Shown: one piece after another, positions 7,531 through 13,834 of the stretch | Position numbering within the stretch: the stretch's first letter is position 1 | How the letters are laid out: each line of letters starts with the position of its first letter | DNA from: Hyphomonadaceae bacterium | GTDB lineage: Bacteria > Pseudomonadota > Alphaproteobacteria > Caulobacterales > Aquidulcibacteraceae | Direction of reading: 5' to 3' | Length of the DNA: 14,223 nt | Assembly: GCA_016791325.1 (NCBI GenBank) | Contig: JAEUMU010000083.1 | Span: forward strand, 1 to 14,223 | Translations under genes and position numbers: made by a program | Notes under the pieces: model-generated | Told to the model about the DNA's origin: nothing | The model's database searches: none | What the model saw: the letters and a program-made list of their open reading frames with translations, nothing else

Positions 7531-7560
7531 AGAGGCCCCCTTTCGGGGGCCTCTTTTTTT
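7531..7560 (+). terminator. Intrinsic terminator after the small exported-protein gene
   Basis: A perfect 10-bp stem AGAGGCCCCC / GGGGGCCTCT with a TTTC loop is followed by a T-tract (T7554-T7560), starting 23 nt after the plus-strand stop. Read on the minus strand, the same stem lies 20 nt beyond the rplQ stop but has only TTCGCATTT after it, so it may also end the alpha operon, less efficiently. Confidence 0.93.
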
Positions 7561-7579
7561 GCGTCGTTCGATTCGGCGC

Positions 7580-7999
7580 TTAGCCTTCGTCTGTGTAGAT
7601 CGCTTCCGGGCGCGGGCCGCTATCTTGGCCCTTGGCGCTCTCGTCGCGATCAACGAACTCGATCACCGCGAGCGGGGCGTTATCGCCATGGCGGAAGCCC
7701 GCCTTCAGCACGCGCGTATAGCCGCCGGCGCGCGTGTTGTAGCGCGGGGCGATGGTTTCAAACAATTTCTTCGCCTGCGTCTCGTCGCGCATGCGCGCCA
7801 CGACCAGACGGCGCGAGGCCAGATCGCCCTTCTTCGCCAGCGTCACCAGCCGCTCCACCACCGGGCGCAGCGCCTTGGCTTTCGGCAGCGTGGTCACGAT
7901 CTGCTCGTGCTTGATCAGCGAAGCGGCCATGTTGGCGAACATCGCCTGACGGTGGCTGGCCGTGCGGTTGAGTTTCTTATGTCCGACGCCGTGACGCAT
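7580..7999 (-). CDS. rplQ: 50S ribosomal protein L17
   Basis: This 139-residue protein of the large ribosomal subunit opens with the L17 signature [20 protein letters not shown] and continues with [20 protein letters not shown] and [11 protein letters not shown]; the C-terminal [18 protein letters not shown] is also typical. It is slightly longer than E. coli L17 owing to an acidic tail, as is usual in alphaproteobacteria. The start at ATG 7999 matches the family and has AGGA 8 nt upstream; the frame stays open further up, into the repeat element, and this should not be taken as coding. It is the last gene of the alpha operon and is separated from rpoA by the heptamer palindrome. Confidence 0.98.
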   Translation of the reverse strand: MRHGVGHKKLNRTASHRQAMFANMAASLIKHEQIVTTLPKAKALRPVVERLVTLAKKGDLASRRLVVARMRDETQAKKLFETIAPRYNTRAGGYTRVLKAGFRHGDNAPLAVIEFVDRDESAKGQDSGPRPEAIYTDEG

Positions 8000-8011
8000 T
8001 TTCGTTTTCCT

Positions 8012-8095
8012 AGCGAATGGCGAATAGCGAATGCTGAGTAGAGAAAACACGGGGACTCGCGTCCCCAATTCGCTACTCCCTATCCCCTACCCCCT
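8012..8095. repeat. Palindromic heptamer-repeat element between rpoA and rplQ
   Basis: On the plus strand, heptamers AGCGAAT, GGCGAAT and AGCGAAT (8012-8032) are followed by two degenerate ones. Then comes a GC hairpin GGGGAC-TCGC-GTCCCC (8051-8066). Heptamers ATTCGCT, ACTCCCT, ATCCCCT and ACCCCCT (8068-8095) make the other arm; the first is the exact reverse complement of AGCGAAT. The rpoA TAG stop (8094-8096) overlaps the last heptamer, and the rplQ ribosome binding site begins right after the other end. It resembles dispersed intergenic palindromes of bacterial genomes, but I cannot name the family or see a second copy here. Confidence 0.75.
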
Positions 8096-9116
8096 AAATC
8101 TGGTCTTCGTACTTCTTGGCGAGATCTTCAATGTTGTCCGGCGGCCAGTTCTCGACCGCCATGCCGAGGTGCAGCCCCATCGAGGCCAGCACTTCCTTGA
8201 TCTCGTTCAGCGACTTGCGGCCGAAGTTCGGGGTGCGGAGCATTTCCGCTTCCGATTTCTGGATCAGATCGCCGATGTAAACGATGTTGTCGTTCTTCAA
8301 GCAATTGGCCGAGCGCACCGAAAGCTCAAGCTCGTCGACCTTCTTCAGAAGCGCCGGATTGAACGGCAAATCTGGCTTATCGGCGCCTTCCTTCTTGGCC
8401 TTGGGCTCTTCAAAGGTGATGAACACCTGCAGCTGATCCTGCAGGATGCGCGCGGCGTAGGCGATCGCATCTTCGGGGCGGATCGCGCCGTTGGTTTCGA
8501 CCTCGAGCACCAGCTTGTCGTAATTGAGCACTTGGCCTTCGCGGGTGTTGTCCACGCGATAAGCGACGCGGCGCACTGGCGAATAAATGGCGTCGATGGC
8601 GATCAGGCCGATCGGGGCGTCATCGGGGCGGTTCTGCTCGGCCGGCACGTAGCCTTTGCCGGTGTTGATGGTCAGCTCCATGCGCAGGGAGGCGCCTTCG
8701 TCCAGCGTGCAGATGACGTGGTTCGGATTGAGGATCTCCATGTCGGAGACGGTCTGGATCGCCGACGCTTTCACCTCGCCCGGACCATCAGCCTTCAGCA
8801 TCACGCGCTTGGGCCCTTCGCCCTGCATGCGGATGGCGACCTGCTTCAGGTTCAGCACGATATCGGTGACGTCTTCGCGGACGCCTTGGATCGAGCTGAA
8901 CTCGTGCACCACGCCGTCGATCTGGACCGAGGTGATGGCCGCGCCCTGCAACGAAGACAGCAGCACGCGCCGCAGCGCGTTGCCAAGCGTCAGGCCAAAG
9001 CCACGCTCGAGCGGCTCCGCGATGAGCGTGCCGCGGCGCGCGGGGTCGAAGCCATGCTCAACGACCGGCTTCTTCGGACGAATAAGCTCTAGCCAATTCT
9101 TTTCGATCGACATCAT
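8094..9116 (-). CDS. rpoA: DNA-directed RNA polymerase subunit alpha
   Basis: This 340-residue alpha subunit dimerises to nucleate RNA polymerase assembly and contacts activators and UP elements through its C-terminal domain. The N-terminal domain shows [20 protein letters not shown] (about 32-51) and [20 protein letters not shown]. After a linker, the C-terminal domain has the helix-hairpin-helix block [19 protein letters not shown] and [19 protein letters not shown]. Length is standard. Two adjacent ATGs exist (9116 and 9113); 9116 is used, with GGAA 5 nt upstream. The gene lies 54 nt after rpsK. Its stop codon is embedded in the heptamer element. Confidence 0.98.
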   Translation of the reverse strand: MMSIEKNWLELIRPKKPVVEHGFDPARRGTLIAEPLERGFGLTLGNALRRVLLSSLQGAAITSVQIDGVVHEFSSIQGVREDVTDIVLNLKQVAIRMQGEGPKRVMLKADGPGEVKASAIQTVSDMEILNPNHVICTLDEGASLRMELTINTGKGYVPAEQNRPDDAPIGLIAIDAIYSPVRRVAYRVDNTREGQVLNYDKLVLEVETNGAIRPEDAIAYAARILQDQLQVFITFEEPKAKKEGADKPDLPFNPALLKKVDELELSVRSANCLKNDNIVYIGDLIQKSEAEMLRTPNFGRKSLNEIKEVLASMGLHLGMAVENWPPDNIEDLAKKYEDQI

Positions 9117-9170
9117 GTGCGTTCCAATCTCGCTCCGCGCAGCGAACCGCGCGCCGGAGCGTGCAAAAAG

Positions 9171-9560
9171 TTAGACGCGGCGACGCTTCGGCGGGCGGCA
9201 GCCATTGTGCGGGATCGGCGTGACATCGCGGATCGACGTCACGGTGAAGCCTACGGCTTGCAGCGCGCGCAGCGCGCTCTCGCGGCCCGAACCCGGTCCG
9301 GACACGTTCACCTCTACGGTGCGCATGCCGTGTTCCATGGCTTTGCGGCCTGCATCTTCCGCAGCGACCTGCGCGGCGTAAGGCGTGGATTTGCGCGAGC
9401 CCTTGAAGCCCATCGCACCTGCGCTCGACCAAGAGATCGCGTTGCCTTGCGCGTCGGTGATCGTGATCATCGTGTTATTGAACGACGCCGCAACGTGCGC
9501 GACGCCGGTGACGATATTCTTGCGCTCGCGCTTCTTAACGCGCGTGGATTCCTTGGCCAT
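9171..9560 (-). CDS. rpsK: 30S ribosomal protein S11
   Basis: This 129-residue small-subunit protein of the platform region has conserved blocks [40 protein letters not shown] and [16 protein letters not shown], ending in the basic [16 protein letters not shown]. Length is normal. An AAGGA Shine-Dalgarno overlaps the rpsM stop codon 12 nt before the ATG, implying coupled translation with rpsM. rpoA follows directly, without rpsD between them, as in other alphaproteobacteria. Confidence 0.98.
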   Translation of the reverse strand: MAKESTRVKKRERKNIVTGVAHVAASFNNTMITITDAQGNAISWSSAGAMGFKGSRKSTPYAAQVAAEDAGRKAMEHGMRTVEVNVSGPGSGRESALRALQAVGFTVTSIRDVTPIPHNGCRPPKRRRV

Positions 9561-9572
9561 TGCGGCGTGTCC

Positions 9573-9953
9573 TTACTTCTTGGTCGCTTGTTTCTTGCCG
9601 GCGATGGGCTTCGCCGGGCCCTTGCGCGTGCGCGCGTTGGTGTGCGTGCGTTGGCCGCGCACCGGCAGGCCGCGACGGTGACGCAGGCCACGATAGCAGC
9701 CCAGATCCATCAGCCGCTTGATGTTGGTCGCGGTTTCGCGACGCAGATCGCCTTCGACCGTGTAATCGCGGTCGATGGTTTCGCGGATTTGAAGAATTTC
9801 CGCGTCCGTGAGTTCACTCACGCGGCGATCGGCGGTCAGGCCGACCTTGTCGCAGATTTCCTTGGCGTAGTGTTGGCCGATCCCATGGATGTATTGCAGC
9901 GCGATGACGACGCGCTTCTGGGTCGGAATGTTTACGCCGGCGATACGTGCCAT
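9573..9953 (-). CDS. rpsM: 30S ribosomal protein S13
   Basis: This 126-residue protein of the 30S head contacts the 50S subunit and tRNAs. It starts [20 protein letters not shown] and has the helix-two-turn-helix region [19 protein letters not shown], then [19 protein letters not shown] near the C-terminus, all diagnostic. The start at ATG 9953 has GGAG 9 nt upstream. It is the first gene of the promoter-proximal alpha-operon segment; in most relatives it directly follows adk, but here two accessory genes intervene. Its leader of roughly 80 nt carries a stable hairpin. Confidence 0.98.
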   Translation of the reverse strand: MARIAGVNIPTQKRVVIALQYIHGIGQHYAKEICDKVGLTADRRVSELTDAEILQIRETIDRDYTVEGDLRRETATNIKRLMDLGCYRGLRHRRGLPVRGQRTHTNARTRKGPAKPIAGKKQATKK

Positions 9954-9990
9954 GAGGCGGTGCTCCAAAACGCAATAGACGCGACGCCGC

Positions 9991-10007
9991 CCGGCCGCTT
10001 CGGCCGG
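9991..10007 (-). promoter_or_regulatory. GC-rich hairpin in the rpsM 5' leader
   Basis: A perfect 7-bp stem CCGGCCG / CGGCCGG with a 3-nt loop lies between the predicted transcription start (about 10036) and rpsM. No T-run follows on the minus strand, so it is not an intrinsic terminator. A role in leader structure or ribosomal-protein feedback is possible but unproven. Confidence 0.45.
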
Positions 10008-10043
10008 TCAGGCATCGCGCGTTGGGTGTTCGCGAAGGAGGCG

Positions 10044-10071
10044 GTTATAGCGGGGCGAAATGCCGCGTCAA
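10044..10071 (-). promoter_or_regulatory. Promoter for rpsM-rpsK-rpoA-rplQ
   Basis: The minus strand reads TTGACG (10071-10066), a 16-nt spacer, then TATAAC (10049-10044), each box matching the housekeeping consensus at 5 of 6 positions. The -35 box contains the TGA stop of the hxlR gene. The predicted start near 10036 leaves a leader of about 80 nt. This would let the alpha-operon genes be expressed independently of secY-adk. Confidence 0.75.
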
Positions 10072-10511
10072 CCAGCCGAAACGCGCTCCTGTTGCGGCGT
10101 TTGCGCCTCCTCACCAGCGTCAAATCGTGCGCGGGCGGCCAAAATGCAAGACTGGTGGCGGATCGCCCACTCGCCGAGGGCGCTGATGGGAACCAAAAGA
10201 TCGCGCCCGAGCTCGGTTAAGGCGTAATCGACGCGCGGGGGCACGGTGGGCGTGACCGTGCGGCTGACGAGCCCGTCGCGTTCCAGGTTCCGTAGCGTCA
10301 GGGTCAGCATGCGCTGCGAGATACCGCCGATCATACGCTTGATTTCATTGAACCTGTGGGGGCCATCGCCCAGCCGGCTGATGATCAACACGCTCCACTT
10401 ATCGCCGATGCGCGAAAGGATGCCGCTGATGGCCCGGCAATCGTGGGACTCGATGTCGGAGACATCGGTGTGCCCTGGTGAGCTGGATGTGCGTTCTTGA
10501 GCGGCTTTCAT
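10068..10511 (-). CDS. HxlR-family winged-helix transcriptional regulator
   Basis: This 147-residue DNA-binding protein of the HxlR family has the diagnostic path IGDKWSVLIISRLGDGPHRF (35-54), FNEIKRMIGGISQRMLTLTL and ERDGLVSRTVTPTVPPRVDY (wing), ending in YALTELGRDL. A cysteine sits just before the core (HDC, Cys25), the place where redox-sensing members such as YodB and HypR carry their reactive Cys; a second is Cys122. It is transcribed away from the flavin reductase gene, so autorepression plus control of the reductase is the simple model. The ATG at 10511 has no ribosome binding site, and a TATATG -10 lies so close that the mRNA could be nearly leaderless. It reads in the same direction as rpsM. 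Confidence 0.92.
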   Translation of the reverse strand: MKAAQERTSSSPGHTDVSDIESHDCRAISGILSRIGDKWSVLIISRLGDGPHRFNEIKRMIGGISQRMLTLTLRNLERDGLVSRTVTPTVPPRVDYALTELGRDLLVPISALGEWAIRHQSCILAARARFDAGEEAQTPQQERVSAG

Positions 10512-10526
10512 GGGCTCACATATAGC
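10497..10526 (+). promoter_or_regulatory. Candidate promoter of the FMN reductase-like gene
   Basis: TTGAGC (10497-10502) and TATAGC (10521-10526) are separated by 18 nt, each 4 of 6 to consensus. This places the transcription start near 10533, inside the neighbouring dyad, with AGGGG about 14 nt downstream and the ATG at 10559. The match is modest. Confidence 0.4.
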
Positions 10527-10527
10527 C

Positions 10528-10548
10528 CTGGTTACCAGTTTTAACTAG
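10528..10548. promoter_or_regulatory. Dyad operator candidate in the HxlR/reductase divergent region
   Basis: Arms CTGGTTA (10528-10534) and TAACTAG (10542-10548) are inverted repeats with one mismatch, separated by 7 nt. GTTA...TAAC cores of this kind are typical of HxlR-type sites. It covers the predicted start of the plus-strand gene and the -35 area of hxlR, so one bound dimer could repress both. Confidence 0.55.
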
Positions 10549-10558
10549 GGGCCAGAAA

Positions 10559-11149
10559 ATGACCGTTCAAACCTCCCTCCCTACCGTCGCGGTGATTGTG
10601 GGCAGCTTGTCCAAGGGCTCGATCAATCGAAAGTTCGCCGAAGCCGTAGGCCGGCTGGCGCGTGGAAAGCTGAATTTCCGCTTCATAGAGATCGGCGCCC
10701 TACCGCTCTACGATTATGAGCTCGAAGCTGCGCTGCCGGCGTCGGTGGCCGCGTTCAAGGCCCAGGTGGCGGAGGCTGACGCGGTGCTGTTCGCGACGCC
10801 AGAATACCTGCGCACGATCCCGGCGGCGCTGAAGAACGCGCTGGAATGGGGCGCACGGCCGTACGGGCAGAATTCCTTCGCCGGCAAGCCGGCCGCGATA
10901 ATCGGCACAACGCCAGGCGCTATCGGCACGGCGGTGGCGCAAGGGGACTTGCGCTCAATAGCCACCGTATTGGACGTGGCGCTCTTGGTGCAGCCGGAAA
11001 TCTACTTCCAATGGAGACCCGACACGCTCGACCAGAACGGGGAGTTCGCCGATGAAGCTGCGCGCAAGCTGCTGCACAGCTGGGTCGACCGCTTCACGCA
11101 TTGGATCGCGCGCCTGCGCGCGCCCGTCCAATTGGCGCAAGCCAGCTGA
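10559..11149 (+). CDS. NAD(P)H-dependent FMN reductase / quinone-reductase-like flavoprotein
   Basis: This 196-residue flavodoxin-fold oxidoreductase of the NADPH-dependent FMN reductase family (ChrR/azoreductase-like) shows the phosphate-binding loop VGSLSKGSINRKFA (14-27), the flavin-contacting FATPEYLRTIPAALKNALEW (78-97), and GKPAAIIGTTPGAIGTAVAQ (109-128). Members reduce FMN, quinones, azo dyes or chromate with NAD(P)H in the cytosol. AGGGG lies 7 nt before the ATG. It is divergent from an HxlR regulator, a common pairing for quinone or electrophile stress, and convergent with adk, the two stop codons being only 3 nt apart. The exact substrate cannot be told. It is the only plus-strand gene inside the ribosomal cluster. 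Confidence 0.92.
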   Translation: MTVQTSLPTVAVIVGSLSKGSINRKFAEAVGRLARGKLNFRFIEIGALPLYDYELEAALPASVAAFKAQVAEADAVLFATPEYLRTIPAALKNALEWGARPYGQNSFAGKPAAIIGTTPGAIGTAVAQGDLRSIATVLDVALLVQPEIYFQWRPDTLDQNGEFADEAARKLLHSWVDRFTHWIARLRAPVQLAQAS

Positions 11150-11152
11150 GGC

Positions 11153-11713
11153 TTAAGCCAGCGCGGCGGCGATGGCTCGGGCGACGCTTTCGATGTCGGC
11201 CATGCCGTCAACGCCGCGCACTTTGCCTTGCCGCTCGTAATACGGAACGAGCGGCGCCGTTTGGGCGAGGTAAGCGTCGAGGCGCACTTTGTAGGCCTCG
11301 GGGTTATCGTCGGCCCTGCCCTCTTCAGCGAAGCGCTTGGCCACACGATCCATGAGCTTCTGCGGATCGACCTCTAGGCGCACGACCCTGTCGATCTGCG
11401 CGCCGTGGCGGGCCAACATCGCATCCAGCGCTTCGGCCTGAGCCACGGTGCGGGGAAAGCCGTCAAAGATGAAGCCGGGCGCGTTCTTATTGTTGGCGAG
11501 CGCTTCCTCGATCAACGCGATCACGATTTCATCCGACACCAACGAACCGGAATCCATGATGGCTGCCACGCGCTGGCCAAGTTCGCTGCCGCTCTTGCGC
11601 GCGGCGCGCAACATATCGCCGGTCGAGAGTTGCACGAAACCGCGTTCGGCGGTCAGCCGTTTGGCCTGCGTGCCTTTGCCCGCAGCCGGCGGCCCAAACA
11701 GGATCAAGTTCAT
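11153..11713 (-). CDS. adk: Adenylate kinase (short-LID form)
   Basis: This 186-residue enzyme interconverts ATP + AMP and 2 ADP. The P-loop GPPAAGKGT (7-15), the AMP-binding STGDMLR (30-36), DGFPRT (84-89) and the RADDNPE segment after a short LID (133-139) are all visible. The LID lacks the roughly 27-residue insertion of E. coli Adk and has no zinc-binding cysteines. The ATG overlaps the secY stop by 4 nt (ATGA), the classical spc arrangement with translational coupling. No terminator fits between its stop and the opposing reductase gene, so its transcript probably runs antisense into that gene. Confidence 0.97.
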   Translation of the reverse strand: MNLILFGPPAAGKGTQAKRLTAERGFVQLSTGDMLRAARKSGSELGQRVAAIMDSGSLVSDEIVIALIEEALANNKNAPGFIFDGFPRTVAQAEALDAMLARHGAQIDRVVRLEVDPQKLMDRVAKRFAEEGRADDNPEAYKVRLDAYLAQTAPLVPYYERQGKVRGVDGMADIESVARAIAAALA

Positions 11714-13056
11714 TTCTTCACCACGCCGCCGCCGCGCAGCTTAGAGCGCTTGATCAAGCCCTCATACTGGTGCGCCACCAGATGCGACTGGATCTGCGCC
11801 ACCGTATCGAGCGTGACCGAGACGACGATCAGGATGGAGGTGCCGCCCAGATAGAACGGCACGCTGTAAGCTGAGATCAAGATTTCCGGCAGCAGACACA
11901 CGAGCGTGATGTAGGCCGCGCCAATAACAGTGAGGCGCGTCAGCACGAAATCGAGATACTCGGCGGTTTTCTTGCCAGGACGAATGCCGGGAAGGAAGCC
12001 GCCATACTTGCGCAGATTGTCGGCGGTTTCGTCCGGATTAAACACGATCGACGTGTAGAAGAAGCAGAAGAAGATAATCAACAACGCGTAGAGGATCATG
12101 TGCCCCGGCTGGCCGTAGCCGATGAAGCCTTGCAGCACGTTGACCCATTCAGGCGCGTTGGCGCCCAGCCCCATGAAGCCCACGATCGTTTGCGGCAGCA
12201 TCAGCAGCGACGAAGCGAAGATGGGGGGAATAACGCCAGCGGTGTTGATCTTGAGCGGCAGAAAGCTCGACTCGCCCATGAACATCCGGTTGCCGACCTG
12301 GCGCTTGGGATATTGCACCACCAGGCGCCGCTGCGACCGCTCGATAAAGACGATGAACACGATCACGGCCACAATCAGCGCCGTCAGCGCGAAGATGGCG
12401 AAGGCGTTGATATCGCCCGCGCGCACTAGCGCCAGCGTGGACATGATCACGCGCGGCATCTCCGCGATAATGCCTGCAAAGATGATGAGCGAGATGCCGT
12501 TGCCGACGCCGCGCGCCGTCACCTGCTCGCCCAGCCACATCAGGAACATGGTGCCGCCGGTGAGCGTGATCACGGTAGAGGCGACGAAGAACAAGCCAGG
12601 ATTCTGCACCACGCCCGCGCTGGCCTGCAGACCGATGGCGATGCCATAGGATTGGAAGATCGCCAGAACGAGCGTGAGATAGCGCGTGTATTGGTTGATC
12701 TGCTTGCGGCCAACCTCGCCTTCCTTTTTCAGCCGCTCAAGCGAAGGCACTGAGCTCGACATCAGCTGCATGATGATCGAAGCCGAGATGTAGGGCATCA
12801 CGTTCAACGCAAACACGGCCATACGCTCGATGGCGCCGCCGCCGAGCGTATTCATCATGCCGAGGATGCCGCCGGCCTGTTGCTGGAAGGCCTGGGCGAA
12901 GGCTTGCGGATCAATGCCCGGAATCGGGATGAACGTACCGACGCGGTAGATCACGAGCGCAAACAGCGTGAACCAGATCCGCTTCTGCAGCTCCTTGGCC
13001 TTGGAAAAGGCCGAGAAGTTGATGTTTGCGGCGAGTTGCTCTGCGGCTGAGGCCAT
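11710..13056 (-). CDS. secY: Protein translocase subunit SecY
   Basis: This 448-residue central channel protein of the SecYEG translocon sits in the inner membrane. The sequence alternates hydrophobic helices consistent with ten membrane spans. Recognisable blocks are FIPIPGIDP after span 1, the plug/TM2 region GGGAIERMAVFALNVMPYIS, RGVGNGISLIIFAGI, the cytosolic loop RRLVVQYPKRQVGNRMFMG used in SecA/ribosome contact, and FNPDETADNLRKYGGFLPGI. The start at ATG 13056 fits the family; the nearest GGAG is 12 nt upstream, unusually far. It follows rplO by 77 nt and overlaps adk. Confidence 0.98.
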   Translation of the reverse strand: MASAAEQLAANINFSAFSKAKELQKRIWFTLFALVIYRVGTFIPIPGIDPQAFAQAFQQQAGGILGMMNTLGGGAIERMAVFALNVMPYISASIIMQLMSSSVPSLERLKKEGEVGRKQINQYTRYLTLVLAIFQSYGIAIGLQASAGVVQNPGLFFVASTVITLTGGTMFLMWLGEQVTARGVGNGISLIIFAGIIAEMPRVIMSTLALVRAGDINAFAIFALTALIVAVIVFIVFIERSQRRLVVQYPKRQVGNRMFMGESSFLPLKINTAGVIPPIFASSLLMLPQTIVGFMGLGANAPEWVNVLQGFIGYGQPGHMILYALLIIFFCFFYTSIVFNPDETADNLRKYGGFLPGIRPGKKTAEYLDFVLTRLTVIGAAYITLVCLLPEILISAYSVPFYLGGTSILIVVSVTLDTVAQIQSHLVAHQYEGLIKRSKLRGGGVVKK

Positions 13057-13133
13057 GTGGGCGTGGTGCTCCGAACTCTAAGACACGCGAGCCGGAGAAC
13101 TCCCCCGCCCGCCAGCGCTTGGCCGCGCCGTCG

Positions 13134-13616
13134 TTACGCCGCAGCTTCAGCCGCAGGCGGCTTCAGCAGCGTCACCGACCCGCCAGCCTTTTCCACAGCC
13201 GCAATGGCCGTGGCGGAGGCGCCGGTCACGGTGATGTTCACTTTGGTCTTCAGTTCGCCGCGCGCAAGGAGGCGAACGCCATCCTTCTTGCGCCGGATCA
13301 GGCCGGCCTCAACCAGCGTGTCCTCGGTGATCGCCTTGGAGGCGTCCAGCTTCTTGTTATCGATGGCGTTTTGCAGCACGCCCAGATTGATCCAGGTGGT
13401 GCGTGCTTGCGACGGCGGGGTGAAGCCCCGCTTGGGCATGCGCATGTGCAGGGGCATCTGGCCGCCTTCAAAGCCATTGATGGCCACGCCTGAGCGCGAC
13501 TTCTGGCCCTTCACGCCACGTCCGCCGGTCTTGCCCTTGCCCGAGCCGACGCCGCGACCCACGCGCATCAGCTTCTTGGCGCTGCCTGGATTATCGGCCA
13601 GTTCGTTCAGTTTCAT
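13134..13616 (-). CDS. rplO: 50S ribosomal protein L15
   Basis: This 160-residue protein stabilises 23S rRNA in the large subunit. It starts [16 protein letters not shown] and has the Gly/Lys-rich extension [15 protein letters not shown] followed by [18 protein letters not shown]; the C-terminal globular domain ends in an Ala-rich tail. ATG 13616 is chosen because a GGAG lies 10 nt upstream; a GTG at 13625 would sit one base from that site. It is 29 nt downstream of rpmD and 77 nt upstream of secY. Confidence 0.97.
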   Translation of the reverse strand: MKLNELADNPGSAKKLMRVGRGVGSGKGKTGGRGVKGQKSRSGVAINGFEGGQMPLHMRMPKRGFTPPSQARTTWINLGVLQNAIDNKKLDASKAITEDTLVEAGLIRRKKDGVRLLARGELKTKVNITVTGASATAIAAVEKAGGSVTLLKPPAAEAAA

Positions 13617-13645
13617 ATCAGTCACGCTCCGACGGCTGGACCGTC

Positions 13646-13831
13646 TTATTTCACAACTTCGACGAGGTGATGGACGCGCTTGATCATGCCCTGCACGGCG
13701 GGGGTGTCTTCAAGCTCCACCACTTGATTGGCGCGCTTCAGGCCCAGGCCCAACAGCGTCGCGCGCTGCCAGCTTTCGCGGCGGATCGGGCTGCCCACCC
13801 GGCGCACTTTGACAGTTTTCTTCGCAGCCAT
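13646..13831 (-). CDS. rpmD: 50S ribosomal protein L30
   Basis: This 61-residue protein, [20 protein letters not shown]..., has the L30 motif [20 protein letters not shown] and ends [13 protein letters not shown]. Its length is standard for bacterial L30. It starts 3 nt after the rpsE stop, so translation is probably coupled, and precedes rplO. Confidence 0.97.
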   Translation of the reverse strand: MAAKKTVKVRRVGSPIRRESWQRATLLGLGLKRANQVVELEDTPAVQGMIKRVHHLVEVVK

Positions 13832-13834
13832 GGC

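Noticed and set aside
8000..8068. N-terminal extension of L17 through the heptamer element
   Set aside because: It starts with TTG, translates a repeat, and L17 proteins begin at MRHG.
8012..8095. CRISPR array
   Set aside because: The units are 7 nt, contiguous, degenerate and inverted; there are no spacers.
13057..13075. Shared GGAGCACC string before secY and rpsM as a common regulatory site
   Set aside because: It contains the Shine-Dalgarno core, is only 8 nt, and can be chance in a GC-rich sequence.
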